From the NCBI GenBank assembly GCA_020744225.1, contig JAGMWG010000021.1, forward strand, positions 744,001 through 808,000: a DNA stretch of 64,000 nucleotides, read 5' to 3'. Positions 29,851-42,800 of this stretch are shown piece by piece (the first letter of the stretch is position 1; each line of letters opens with the position of its first letter). A program made the position numbers and the translations under genes. The notes under the pieces are model-generated. The model was not told the origin of the DNA. It saw only the letters and a list, made by a program, of their open reading frames with translations, and did no database searches. Origin of the DNA: Paraphoma chrysanthemicola. Its lineage: Eukaryota > Ascomycota > Dothideomycetes > Pleosporales > Phaeosphaeriaceae.

Positions 29851-30366
29851 AGTGTCAGAGGAGGCCAAATCTTCAAAAGACTCATTATCGAAACGAAAGG
29901 TCTGAGTCTGAACAGACGACTCAATTTCCGCTAGCTTGAGTCCCAGCTTATCTTGATTGTTGCTCATGAGCGCAGTATTTTCATACGTGTATATCCGATT
30001 GCGCTTCTCGTGCTTGTCGCCGACGACCAGACATCCCAGTTGCTGGCCAAATTTCTGCAGCCACATTTCTCCAAGAGCAGTAGCGTAGAAGTCATACCAC
30101 ACCTCGTGATGACTATCGGGACATCCACCAATGCCTGAGAGCATAGCCACTGCTCCAAGGGATACATGCTCCAGGACCTTGCTAGCATCCACAACAGCGT
30201 TACGCTGAACACTGGACATCCGGAAAGCAACATTGCCTCGTCGCGGCTTCTCCCAGGCCAGTTGGGTATTCGCTCCAGAGGCGACATCATTGACAGCTCC
30301 AGCTATCTCATGAGAAAGCTGCTCAGGAACGGTGAAGTATGGTGTATACAGCGGAAAGGCTTGCAT
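29770..30366 (-). CDS. hypothetical open frame, possible N-terminal part of the RBR-like gene
   Basis: From the ATG at 30366 ('MQAFPLYTPYFTVPEQLSHE') the frame runs 198 codons. It has a mixed composition including 'WYDFYATALGEMWLQKFGQQ' and a His/Lys cluster, but no family that I recognise. Its 3' end overlaps, in another frame, the segment 'EEPEADTLTRQLGLPFRQG' that leads into the RING1 piece. A CTCTAG acceptor near 29849, with a CTGAC branch, could join the two, but no convincing donor was found. It may be the N-terminal exon of the decayed ligase gene or an unrelated frame. Confidence 0.35.
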   Translation of the reverse strand: MQAFPLYTPYFTVPEQLSHEIAGAVNDVASGANTQLAWEKPRRGNVAFRMSSVQRNAVVDASKVLEHVSLGAVAMLSGIGGCPDSHHEVWYDFYATALGEMWLQKFGQQLGCLVVGDKHEKRNRIYTYENTALMSNNQDKLGLKLAEIESSVQTQTFRFDNESFEDLASSDTLGKLQGKLGESNVSLNNVEKSLKQTP

Positions 30367-30393
30367 GTTCGCCCTGCCACTCAGCCACCTCAA

Positions 30394-33300
30394 CGCTGCC
30401 TGAGCGTGTTCGGTCGGTAGAAGCCTGCAACTGTTGTGGTGTACTTCTCATAGCAATAGTATTATAGCAGAATCATACAGTTCCCGCTTCGCTTTCGAGC
30501 ATGGCTTCCGGCCTCGTGGTGGGACAGCTCATGCTAGCTGCCATGTGATCAATATTGTACTTGCGTCCGTCTTGATGGAGAGCCCGTTCATGTTACGCAT
30601 GCTCAGGAGGACGACGAAGCCGGAGACCTCAAGGCCTTAGCGAAAATGCGCGATCCCTCCTTCTAGATTTCCAGATATTTCTACATCCGCCATGATCTCG
30701 ACATGCGATTCGTGGTAATCTGCGACACCTTTGGATAGTGCAGGGGCTTTCGTACAGATTGTTGCAGTCTTCTAGGTCTTGATAAGAATGCGTGATCGAT
30801 TGCTTTCGTTGTTGGAATAAAGGGGTTGCAGTCAGAAGACTGGACGAAACGGCAGTCGCTAGCAAACGCCATCCACAACTGCGACATCCGTACATAGTTA
30901 TGTTGAATTATCGCCCCTCCTCCGCTCTTCATGGAGGCTGTCGTGCGGAGGCTCCTACTTCCAAAGTTGAAAGTGCATGGATAGTTTTGGTAGCGTTACG
31001 GTAGGATTCAAATATATCATTTATCTAGCGGTTTGAAAACCACAATGACCATGAAGCCCTTTGATCTCAATTGAGGCACGTGTAATGATCTGGTCACTAG
31101 GTCGAAGTATCTTGAGATCACGTGCATCCGAAACCAGGTTTCAGACAGATCAACGGAGTCTGTCCTATCTACAAAGTGTATGACGAGGACGTTCGCCACT
31201 GCTTGCGTGGTTTACATCTACTCGAACCTTCAATACAATCGCAAACTCAGGTCTACCCTGCCACATGCTCAAAGATCTGCATCTCTCGAAGTCCTGCAAT
31301 ACCGTGACTGCGGTTGTCGGCACCACTACTCCAGCAGCCTGGTCCTCCAGCCGTCTGGTCCTCCGACACGCGTCCGGACAGCCGGACAGGATCGTCGGCG
31401 CATCAGCACAAACTTCTGGGTGAACCAAACGTACGCAGACATTCTCACCCCTAGGTAGTTCATCTATCATCTCGTGGTGTCGGCCCGATAGAATGGTATT
31501 TGTGGACGCTACGGTTTTTTGCGAGCACATCTTCTATCCACCGGGGCGGGGAGATGACAGAGTATGTGTTGTTGCCGGACGCCACGCAGTAGTGGTCGCG
31601 GATGCGGCATGATGCAACATGTATTGTAACTGTACCTTCTCCTAACCTGTGCATTGGAAGGATGCTGCCTCACGTCTGGGGTCGCCACGTGCATATCGAT
31701 CCAGGTTGTCGGGAGTCGCAGCATGCCTACGAAGCTGGTCATTTTGTTGAGGAGAATTACATCTTCCAGTCAAAGCTTTGTATGCCTATTGACCCGAGGG
31801 TCGAATGCGATCCCAGAGGTACGTCTATTCATCAGATTTGCGCCAGTGATCCATGTCATCCATTTCTATGCGAAAAGACCGCACAGAGGCTCCAGTAGTC
31901 AGTGTCTGCCAGCCTACCACGGACGCCGGAGAAAGATGAAGATCAAGGACAAGAGCGGAGCATGATCGTGATCGGGACGGTTGAACATGTGGGGCATACG
32001 CGCTGACTGCCACATATCTAAAACTGGCTGCTGAAACTCGGACTATGATTCGTTTGTAGGACAAGTCATTCGCTTGTCACAACGTCCATGTGGGTCTGGT
32101 AAAGACAGCCGTCGGGATGTGGAGATGTAGGAAGATCTCGAAGCTGCAGATCTGTTCCAGCAAACGAGAAATGCGTAGTCTCCGGCTGACAATAGACGCT
32201 GTTGAGCCTATGTCGTACTGATTCTAGTAACAATCTGCATTGCGGCTGGGTCGCGGGATCTAGTACATCGGAGTGTATACCGTGGGTGTGTACAAAATAT
32301 TCACTAGCATAACCAGAAACGCACCAATCTCTTCGTGTATAGCACCTGACATCCTCACTTGGTCAACGCAGGCGCATGGGGAATCGGTTCCTGCGTATGC
32401 AGAGCCGGTGCCTGCGGGAGCCCTTACCACGGGACGGGGAAGTGCAAGGAGACGTCTCGTTGGTGTGAGTCTGAGGCGCTCCGCAGCCATCGCGATGTTG
32501 GAGCCGAATCCAGTACGATAGGCACGGCTCGGGGTGTAAGGATCATTTTAGCCATGCTTCTCAAGCGTCGTTGTGGCTTACTGAAGTGTTCGACGTTGAG
32601 CGGGAAGGCCTTGACGCTACCAATGCAATAATCTTGGATGCTTGCGACTCATGTTTTGGTGGTTCGATCGGCGAGCAGCCTTGATCAAGGGTCATCTCCC
32701 GACGTTTGATGTGGCCGTTAAGCCAGTGTTGAAGGACTACTTGCAGGCTCTCGCATGTGAGAACATGGCGGAGGCAGGTCCGGTGGCCACAACCGATGCT
32801 GCATGGCACCCCGGAACAATACACAAGCCGCATCGGACAAACTTGTCCCAAGCACGTCTCGCGAATCATGACCCAGGCAGAGCTGAAATGAGCTACACTC
32901 ATGGCTTTAATGGCGTCACATGTTAAACTCGCAGGACACAGCGATGCAGCGCCCTCAGGGCTGAACATGGGCGGCAGCGATCACCCGTCTTCAGACCGTC
33001 TGAAGCCCATATGTCTTGTGTTATGATTGGGAAGCAGAATGAAAGGGTCCAAGCCATTAGCAGCAGGTTTAGGCTAACGCATGTCAACTCCACGATTCCT
33101 TGTGTTGTCGGAGGAGGGCCCGGATTTTTTAGGGCGCGGAGAGCTATTCGAGGTTAGGGCCGTTACGCCACCGGGGATGGCTACCCAAAGAGTAAGTGAT
33201 CGACGTACAAGACGAACCGCGGGTAAAGGTCGTGAGCAGTGCGCGTTGTGGTGCCAAAGCGACATCCTCGCGAGCTAATCGCGATTGCGTAGCGACCAGC

Positions 33301-36300
33301 TGCGACTATTGAGGCGTCTACAGCATCTCCAAATCACGCTGACTGCCGTCGAAGCGAGCTCCTTGAACAAGTACCTAGCTGAGCTAGAGTCCATGCCATT
33401 TCTAGAAGGGGGAGGGGCATGTTAATTACCACGTGGGAAGTACGCCGTACCTATCGTCATCGATGCATGGCCCATTTTGGGGTTGCGTCGCCTAGGGCCT
33501 CATTTCTTGAAACAGGCATCTAACGAGGTGGCTTGTGTAGTCATGCTGCAGTGTTATAATGGTGTCGATATAGCGCTGGTCGCTGCAATTAGGCAGGCTA
33601 ACCAAGACAAGAAGCGAGCCTAGTGTAAGCCATGTGGCCACTGCTCCACCACCCTCCAGTCCTATTTGCAAGTACTCGACCACGATAGGAGAAAGCCTAA
33701 TGGAGGTGTGAAGAGCAAGTCGTTACCCTGCAACTCTCAAACGCAGTACGCATGTTGAGCGAGGATGAAGTGAGTGAGACAAAACGTATGGCAAGTGGGG
33801 TAGCCAGGATGACGGTGTTATTCCAAAGGCTAATTGCCCAACCACCTGAACCCAAGCTTGGAAGAGACTCGAAGAGTATATCTTGTGCGCAACTGCCCAT
33901 TATAGGGCCTTGCGGCATTGAGTTCTCCTGGTTGCTGTTCCGGAACCGTGGCTGAGAGCATCTTGCGTAAAGTTGGGCTGGCTTGTTCGCATTCGGGTCG
34001 ATCAATTGGGTCGTTCAGTGCCGTGACGAAAAACTACGAGGCCCACACTTGGAGGCTACTATCAGTCGATGGCGATCTGCCGCCGCCGTCCATGTCAGAG
34101 TCGCAGTATGTAAGGACGCAAGCGACTTGTCATCCAACTTGTGAGCTGCTGGAGGGTATGTCGATGCGCTCGACAAGTGAGCCTAATGCCAGTAGCAGTT
34201 GCTCGTACAAATGTCGATCTTCTTCGTGAGCGCTAGAGGCATCAAACTCTCGAAGATGAAGTTCAAGCATGGACGACGTGGTGGCTGCAGGTGCGCGAGC
34301 AAAAGACAGTTGTCAGAGACTTCGCATGTGCGTCCTCGTGCAGCAATGCCCGTGGCTACGTCCACAAGCAGTATCACTTCTACCTATGTTCGCCAAAGTT
34401 CAGCGAATCGGCCATGTGCCGGATAAAGTTCCACAACGGCGGGATAGCGTCATAAGACAAGTGGGAAACAGGGCTCAAGAAGTACTTTGTCCATCGTTCT
34501 TGCAAGGTGACGAGCTGCAGACAGCACCTTAGTGTCACACAGCACTTTTGTGGATGTTTAGTAGCTTAAGAGGTGGAATGTACCAACACAGCGGCCAAGC
34601 ACAGTCCGCCGTGGCCAGAATGTTGCAGATCATGCTGAAAACCATACCTTCACAGCAAAGAGGTTCGAATGCAGGCTGACCTAGAACCGTTCAGATGCGG
34701 AGCGACGGAATTCTACTGTACGTCAAACGCAGATCAGTGATCGGCTTCTCCCAGACCCTTCTGTGTCAGTGGATTGTGTGTTCATACGGTGAGGCAAACC
34801 ACCATCCAGTGACAACACTGGTGCACAATTTGGGCAAGATGTTCACGCGCGTGGCTCACACATGGCAATTGCGCAAGAGCCCGCACGGCTACGCAGATCC
34901 TGCACCGAGAGTGTGCGCATTTTGCCACCCTCAAGCAATTAGCACCACAGCGTCGTCAACGGCCCAATAATGTCAGGAGCCCAAGTCAGTCCTTTCAATA
35001 GTTACCTGGAAGTTTATGTAATTCCACAAGCGTGCGCTTCTTGGTTCGTTTGTAGCTTGTGTTTCAGCAGGCAAGACCAGCGAGCACTCGTGATCGCGCT
35101 ACAGCTCCTCTCTCGTAAATAAACTTTGCGCGCCACGTTTGCATGTACACCACTACTGACGTGAGTCGCCCGTACAGAAGGCGTCCTTGAGGCGCAACAA
35201 GTCGGTTACCTTTCTTGCGACGCAAGTCACTCTTGGGCTCTGCCCAATTTTCGACCAGAATGAGCGGCGAAATCAAACCATAAGACCACAGATCCCAGCT
35301 AAACGCAAACCTTATGGCGAAGATTTCTGACTCGGTCCTTCAGAAGACTGACGCTCAACTGCGGCGTGAGGTCGATGGGTCGAAGGACCATCTCCAATGA
35401 ATCGACAGAAGGTGGTAAGTGCTTCTAGCGCGCCGTGGTTGCATGGAATGAAGCGCTTCCCCGATTGCCGGTGGAAGGGAAGCTCTGCCGTAATAGCGTA
35501 CGATCTTGAGTCGTGCCGAGCCCAGCTCTTTACTCCCAAGTCCTTCCTGTGGTGTCTGAGGTTCTCCTGATTCTGATCAGCTCCGCTAACCTTGGAATTC
35601 TGGTCAAACAGTGGGCTCGGGGAAAGACTTGTGCCACGCCACGCCTTGCAGATTCGCAATGCGAACGGTGGACCCGCCAATTCGGGCACCTAACGCAGGT
35701 CTGAATCGCGGTATTGAATTTGCCAATGACAGCTGGGGTGGCGCAGGATCTCTCGTGCCCAATACCTCCTATTGAAAGTAGTCTGTGCGCCCACCGGCTT
35801 TCAGTCGCATGGGCGGCCGGCGGCGTCCCTTGGACAGGGGCCGCAGACAGTGCATACGACCATGCATGGTTCTTTTTAGGGTTCCTAGTAAACGCAGTGC
35901 TGCTGCCCACCCTGAACGGCGCTTTACGCCAGATATAACCACGCGGGACGCCAATGCTGCAACTGGTGGTCTCCACATTCATAATTCCTTTTCCTGACGC
36001 CCCCTCAGCGCACTCGCGCTTTCGCATCCTGTGTAATCAATCACACCCTGTTCCGTCACTCGAGTTGGTCGGACCGCTGCATCCCGGCAGGTCGCAGGCG
36101 AGCCGGTAGCTCTAACCTAAAGGCCCACCCATCCCGCGGGCTTCTTCGTAGCGATCCTTTTCTCATGAAACGAGTTTGAAGCAAGCGTGCAAAAGGCTAG
36201 CCATTTGCTTGTACCCTGTCCGTCCCATGTCGAACGCTCTTCATACTTCTTTGTCTGGCAGCCGGAGCCAATCTACCATCCCCCACCACCACTCAAAGCA

Positions 36301-36457
36301 AGGACCTATAGAACAGAACCTCAAGGAACTCGGACTCATCGGCAAGTCGCACAGCAGCAGGAAAAGCGCAAAGAGAACGGTCGAATTTACTTCGCCTGCG
36401 GACCACAGCAACAGTACTTCACTCCTTTGAGATATTGTCTGAGAGCTTTGGGCGCTC
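30394..36457. other. 6-kb block without recognisable genes
   Basis: Across six kilobases no frame on either strand exceeds about 165 codons, and none shows a family motif, a transmembrane segment or a coherent splice chain. I looked for transposase, reverse transcriptase, tRNA-like boxes and long direct or inverted repeats and saw none that I would defend. The base composition looks mixed, not the very TA-rich pattern of heavy RIP, though I could not count dinucleotides. The last few hundred bases probably contain the promoter and leader of the RING-PH-vWA gene. Confidence 0.55.
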
Positions 36458-39400
36458 ATGTCTTTTCTAGGGTTTCGTCCCAATTCGCGCAGCTCTTCTG
36501 CTCGCACCGCAAAGCCCTTTGCATCCAGCACCACAACCATCAATTCGCAGGCGCCGCCTCACTCAGCCAGAGGCATGGCGGGGGTCATGGATATCGAGAG
36601 GTCGAGGACCAGGAGGGAACGCACATATATCAACATGGAGTGCTGTGTGTGCGAAGAGAGCCTAGAATACACCCTTCGCGGTGAACGCATTCTCCAGCTC
36701 AGCTGCGGGCACGTCAGTCATGAAGCGTGCTTCTACGAGTACATTCGCGAGTTCGAATCGCAGCATTGTCCGACATGTAATGCTACGCTTGGTCTGGATA
36801 CAAGTCGGGGCGTACAAATGGACCTCGGTACGTCTGCGAGTGCTAGCGAACCTTGTGACGCTGTACTGACACATGCGCGCAGAAAAACTAAGCAGTATTG
36901 TTCGTTCTGTCCAGAGCGACTCCTCGGCGCCTCCAAGTCACAGAAGCGCCACAAATACGCCAACTCCTTGGGATAACCAGACGGTGTCGTCGGAGCCACA
37001 GCAACATAGTGCGCAAATACATGGTCGGTCGCGAAATGGAAGCGACGCCTCTGGCCGCTTTGCGCCCAATCAGGCGCGACAACGTGACAGCAGCCACAGT
37101 CGTGACCGAGGCTCAGATCGCGGTGCATCGCGACAACATATGCGCAGCGAAAGCGGCGCGACTGGACATGCCTCATCGAATAACGATTACGCGCAAGACG
37201 GTCGGCGGCACGATTACGATGTGCAGTCCATGGAAACCAGCTTGAGCAGCCCGCGCGGTCTCCTGAAAAGCCCAATCCCAGCGCCAACCGTCACCGTCAG
37301 GAGTGAATTTCCAACGCTTTCCAGGTCGCGGCAGCAGCAAAGCCTCACGTGTCTTGTGACTGTCGAAGTGACGGAAGGCAAATGGCGGCCAGATCCTGAG
37401 GATATGCGAGGCGTGGCCCCTCCTCCGGTCCCCTCAATCGCAAGTACCGCGGAGAGCTTCGGTCGTGGAAAATCGCCGGTAGGCAACAGGCAGTACGAGG
37501 TGCCATACGAGTCGACAGAGGCGCTGGACGAAATCACAGAAGATCTTCACGCTCGCGTCGACAATTGGCACGGCCTCGACTTCTCACGATTTGGGAAACT
37601 ACGGCTACATGGACAAATCCGCGTTGGAAAGGACCGCCAGTCGTGGCAGGAGCTCGAGTGCTATCTCTTTTCAGAGATGCTCATCTGCGTCAAGGAAAAG
37701 AAAGTCGCCGCGCAACCGCAGTGGGATGGCACGGAAGCGCAAGCTAACAAGAAGACCAAATGCACGTTGAAGGGTTCAATCCTGATCAAGAAGCATCTTA
37801 ACCAGGTCGAGCACTCTCCCGAGGACCTCGTACTGACCCTCAGTCTATCTGTGGCTGAGTTGCCGTCATTTCACCTGCAATTCCCCAACCGAGGCCAGCT
37901 CGAACTATGGAGACGCGCCCTGATGGACATTCGGCTGGACTTCCCCACAAGCCATCGCATGCACGACTACGAGCAAGACAATTCCGGGACTGAGGATGAC
38001 GACTACCGAAGACAAAAGCGCGTGTCGTCAGTGAACTCCTCTTATGGCGCGGCCCGTTCGACCATGACCGCTCCGACCGAATACACCAATTCCCGCGCTG
38101 GACTGCCAGAGCCTCGCCTTGCCGGCTCGATACATGTTCCTATTGACGTCGTCATTGTCATTCCTGTCTCCTCATCGATGCAAGGATTGAAGATCAACCT
38201 TCTTCGTGACACACTACGGTTCTTGGTCAACAACCTGGGCGAGCGCGATCGCATGGGCCTCGTCACTTTCGGATCAAGCGGAGGTGGTGTGCCCATTGTC
38301 GGTATGACCAGCAAAGCGTGGAGAGACTGGCCAAAGGTGTTGGACTCAATCCGACCCGTTGGGCAGAAGAGTCTTCGTGCAGATGTGGTCGATGGTGCCA
38401 ATGTGGCCATGGACCTGCTAATGCAGCGCAAGTCCAGCAACCCACTGTCAAGCATCTTGTTGATTAGCGACTCCTCGACCTCGGACGCGGAGAGCGTGGA
38501 CTTTGTCATTTCCCGCGCAGAAGCTGCCAAGTATGTCTTGATTCTCTTGTATCACTACATGTAACTAACATGACACAGGGTTTCCATTCACTCCTTTGGT
38601 CTCGGACTGACTCACAAGCCTGATACAATGATCGAGCTCTCGACACGCACCAAGGCATCTTACACCTACGTCAAGGACTGGATGATGCTTCGTGAGTGTG
38701 TAGCAGGATGCCTCGGCTCTCTCCAGACAACGTCGCACCAAAACGTCAAGCTCAAACTACGCCTTCCTGAAGGGTCACCCGCGAAATTTGTCAAGATTAG
38801 TGGGGCACTGCAAATCACTAAGCGAGCTACAGGCCGTGATGCCGAAGCGTCGTTGGGCGATCTACGCTTTGGCGACAAGAGAGGTATGTTGCGCACGCAT
38901 TGTTGGCCACAACACAACTGACTGTGACTAGATATTCTTGTGCAGCTAGTCATCGCTCCAGACTCAGGCTCTCCAGAACAAGTTCCACAGGATCCCTGGG
39001 AGACAATCGTGTCTGGCCTGGAAGCCCTTGGCGGACCTCTCGACCAAGACGAATCACGCACACTCAGCGTCGAAGAAGTGCCGTTGATCCAAGCTGATCT
39101 AACTTACGGTGACATCCTTCGCGAAGGCACACTGTCCCACCTTCCACGACCCTCGCTACTAGCCATCACCCTACTGCCATCAGGCCCGAAGAAGAGTCCC
39201 AATGGACGTCCACCAACACCACCTATCCCACCACACCCTCACGTTGTGCAGCGTCGAATGGAATTGCTCACCTCAGACATGCTGACACGCGCTTTGACAC
39301 TCGTGTCGCGCGGCCAACACGAACGAGCACACCACCTCCTCAAAGAAACAAGGAGTATTCTGAAAGGACTTGGGAAAGGCGGTCTTCCTCCACTGCCTCC

Positions 39401-39806
39401 TCCAGGTCATCGGCGCAACGATGCCGCCAGTGCGACAGGAAGCACTGGCGACTCATCACCCACCACCAACAGCAACAGTGGGGAGCTCCGACCCCGAACG
39501 CCCTCGCCTCATGCCGACAGCCCCTTCACACCCGCAGCAGGCATCGACGCGCGAACAATGCATGCGCTCGACGCAGAGCTCGAATCCAGTCTGGAATGGA
39601 TCAACCACCCGGCAGTTTTTGGTCGCGACTCGCGAAAGGCAGTCCTGCAGGCTATCGGCGTCATTTCGTCACAACGCGCGTACACATTCCGATCGCCCTC
39701 CGAGTCACTCTGGGCTGAGCGCATCTCGGGCGTCAAACGCCTATCAGAACGCTCCCGGGATTGGCGCGAGTCTGGCGACCAAGAAGCGCTTATGGAGGAA
39801 AATTAA
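36458..39806 (+). CDS. RING-H2 / PH / vWA protein, Far1/Ste5-like scaffold architecture
   Basis: Four exons (36458-36827, 36883-38530, 38579-38883, 38932-39806), with introns of 48-55 nt, give 1065 residues. The N-terminus has a RING-H2: C62-x2-C65, then 'LSCGHVSHEACF' (C83, H85, H88, C91), then C104-x2-C107. A long disordered Ser/Arg/His-rich linker follows, then a PH domain at about 360-470 ('RLHGQIRVGKDRQSWQELEC', ending 'QLELWRRALMDI'). A vWA-like domain starts near 535 ('IPIDVV'-like 'VPIDVVIVIPVSSSMQG'), with the MIDAS DxSxS changed to PxSxS. The C-terminal part is Pro-rich. RING plus PH plus vWA is the order found in the yeast pheromone-pathway scaffolds Far1 and Ste5. A role in G-beta/MAPK signalling is inferred from architecture alone. 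Confidence 0.85.
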
Positions 39807-42800
39807 TCATCACGGAGTTTTACTTTTCGCCTTCATACTACGTGTTGTACTATTACCATGTCATACCCCGGCAATTCTCTTGTCACTATTCTTCAAACAT
39901 ACTGGTTACTGGTTGAATACTGCATTCAGCGCAACGATTTCCTTCCGCTATCGCAACATCTTTCTTGGCTTTTACGATACCACCACGGTCTATTTCTTTC
40001 GCACATCTACGTCTCCGGCTGGCAAAAATCTAAATGCACAGCATTGCTATGTCTCTGTTTATACCTTAGAGGATACCACCACTTGCTTAGCGATACCTCG
40101 AACCATCCTAGCGTAGACTTATGAACATTGTTACTATTCCAACAGTCCCTACGTTCCAACTCAGCCTTTGTGAACCCGCATGCATGCAATCTCAGTCCAA
40201 CAACGCTTACACAAGTCCTGCATACGGGCCTTGCCGCAGCCACGCGATACTGACAAGAGACACCGAAAAACGCAGCATGACGCGCTTTGACAAAAAGCAA
40301 AGGCCATTAAAGACACTCGACGCTCTTTCCTCACATGCCAATTACTTTACGCAACAAGCCAGCACCATAGCCGGTCCGTCTACCGTAGGCTGAACAGATC
40401 GCACAAACCCCCCGTCAATATCGCACCGCGCATAAGCACTGCGGCCACTCGGCACATAAGCGACAGGCCTCACTGTCCGCCGACGGTTCTGTTCCACAGG
40501 AACGGCGCGTCTTATGTGCATGCGCAGACGTGCAGCGGCTCTTCATCCATCATGCAATCAATCAACAAGCACAACCTGCTTGTAGTTACACGACAGCACA
40601 ACCCTAGCGAACAAGGTACCAAGTCAGCCTTATGCGTTTGATGTGTCACTGGCTGTGGTGGGAGTAATTTATTTGCCGACGATCATAACGAACGGACAGT
40701 TTGTGGTGGTTTGTGATTCTGATCGACGGGCGCGAACGACGGGTCAATCCGTTCACATCGATGGGCGGAAGATCTGTGGGCAAGATTACTTTCGGGGACG
40801 ATCTTGCCTTTTTCGGAGTTGCCGAACAGAAGCAAAGGCACACTTCACAACAGTGCAACTCATATCAAAAGAACATCCACGAAAATCCAATATTTCTAAC
40901 GCGCAATTCTCCGTCAAAAAGCACCGCGCTGCTCCTCTGTTCCGCAAATGCAGCACTCGCTCTTCCGCGGACCAGGGCAAGCCCGACGACGTCAGTCGCT
41001 CGTGTAAAGTCGCAAGCCCAACGTCACATCCGCCCTGAAAGTCTGAAACACGGCATCTCTTCCACATTGCCTTGCGCCCCCATCCTCATCAAACGCCGAC
41101 TCGAGGCGTTCCAGACGGGCGGGATCGCGCGTTTGACCATATCAAGTCTGACGTTTACCGAGACGGTTTTGCGGGCGGATTGACCGTCCCGCGGCGGTGA
41201 TGCGGTGGCACGCGAGATGCAGGAACGGCGAGATAGAGGATGGGGATTGGTCATGAAACGAAAGGGAGAGAGGGAGGCTAGATCGATGAGATTGCACGAT
41301 TGTGTGATGTTAGTGGTACAGTAGGTTGTGATGATAGATGCTTTTGGAAGGGTTGAAATGGCCAGTCAGTGTCGTGGAAGTCGAGTACATGATGTGATTG
41401 AGGCATGGGAAAAAGCATTCGGACTGGACCGCGTGGCTGGGATGCAAAAAGGATGGTAACGGCAGATGCGAATGTCACTGGACCCGCTGGATGGAAAGAA
41501 AACATCGCTGCCGTCGCTTCGCATCCCCTTCGCCTTATCCTGCATCTTGCATCTACAGTCGCCCCTCCCATCCCAGCTCTCGATCCCATCTCATCGCTCA
41601 GTCCGACCCAAGTGCTGCACCAACAGCCCCTCTCAAAACAACCCCAGTCCTTCTCCAACCTCGCAAGCACAAAAATTCCCCGAAGCAACACCGCTGCCTA
41701 CGACCCGCTGCCCGTCTACACTTGCCGTACCATACACAAACCCACATCCACATGCCACCATCAGCACCATCCTTCGCTCCCGTCTCGCCTCGGCCATCCA
41801 GCGGGGCGCCCTGTTTCAGTCGTTGCTGTCTGCGCCACATCTAGACACCTTTTCGGGCCTGACAGGGGCGGCTCACGCACTGACATGGGGTCGGCGACTG
41901 GGATGTGTCAAACGGCTATTCCGGTGTACTTGCGTATTGAGGAAGGGCTTTCTTGTGCGACCAAACGAGCCGTTTGGGCACGCGATGCAGGGAAAAAAGC
42001 AGGAAGTTGTTTGGTGCGATGCGGTATGGTTGGTGTGTGATGTAATGCACCATGTACAGTAACGCAACTGCAGCTTTGCATGGAGTTCCTGTAGGTACGG
42101 CAGCAGGCCCAGGTACAAGGTTGGTTGTACTTCTTTATTTTTTTTTGGCCTCGGAGGATTGTCATGCAACGGCTTTTTCATTTTTGTCGGGATCCGAAGT
42201 CGTTGAGATCGTTTGTCGGCGTGAGATTTCTTGGTTGCACCGGGCCTTTTTTGGGGGGCTCATCATGCTTTCTTTCAAAGTGTTCGCTTTTTCTACATGC
42301 CCGTCGGGCAATCCCATCGGGCCATTCCATCAGTAGATCTCGGCGCATTGTGGAGTCATCATGCCCATCTTCTTCCATATACACATATCTTCTCCTGCAC
42401 ATCCTCAAGGCAACCCGCGGCCTTCCGTTCAACCCCTGCGCTAATCACCACCACCGAATCCATCGCATCTCCATCCTGCCAAAAGCAAGCTCTGGAAAAA
42501 TCCTCCGAAATGTTCCACTGCGTCGGAGCTATTGAGTTTGACAAGAAGAGCTATCCCTGCTCGACTATTGAAAAGGAAGATTGGCGCATGTTGGTGGATG
42601 AGGATTTTGCTTTGCCCTTGCGTCTCTACTGTGTGCTTGTCAATGTGCCTGGCGCCAGTCTAGTAGTCGTGCACACAGCAGTTGGCTGGATGTATATAGT
42701 ACCGTAGTACTCAGCGTCTACAACCCCATTGTACAAGTCGTACTATACCGCAACTGATCAACATTCGATCAGCAGTCGATCAGCATCCGGTGCAAGCCCG

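Noticed and set aside
34650..34690. tRNA B-box-like word (GGTTCGAATGC)
   Set aside because: It deviates from GGTTCGAATCC, and no matching A-box or cloverleaf can be drawn around it.
35530..36027. 165-codon minus-strand frame in the gene-free block
   Set aside because: No motif and no ordinary start or splice context; length is within chance for this composition.
30394..36457. RIP-degraded transposon
   Set aside because: No transposase or polymerase remnant, no terminal repeats seen, and no obvious TA-rich bias; cannot be excluded without a repeat search.
41405..42062. Overlapping plus-strand frames of about 150-210 codons
   Set aside because: Three frames are open at once in C-rich DNA, with no motif, no splice support and unnatural composition.
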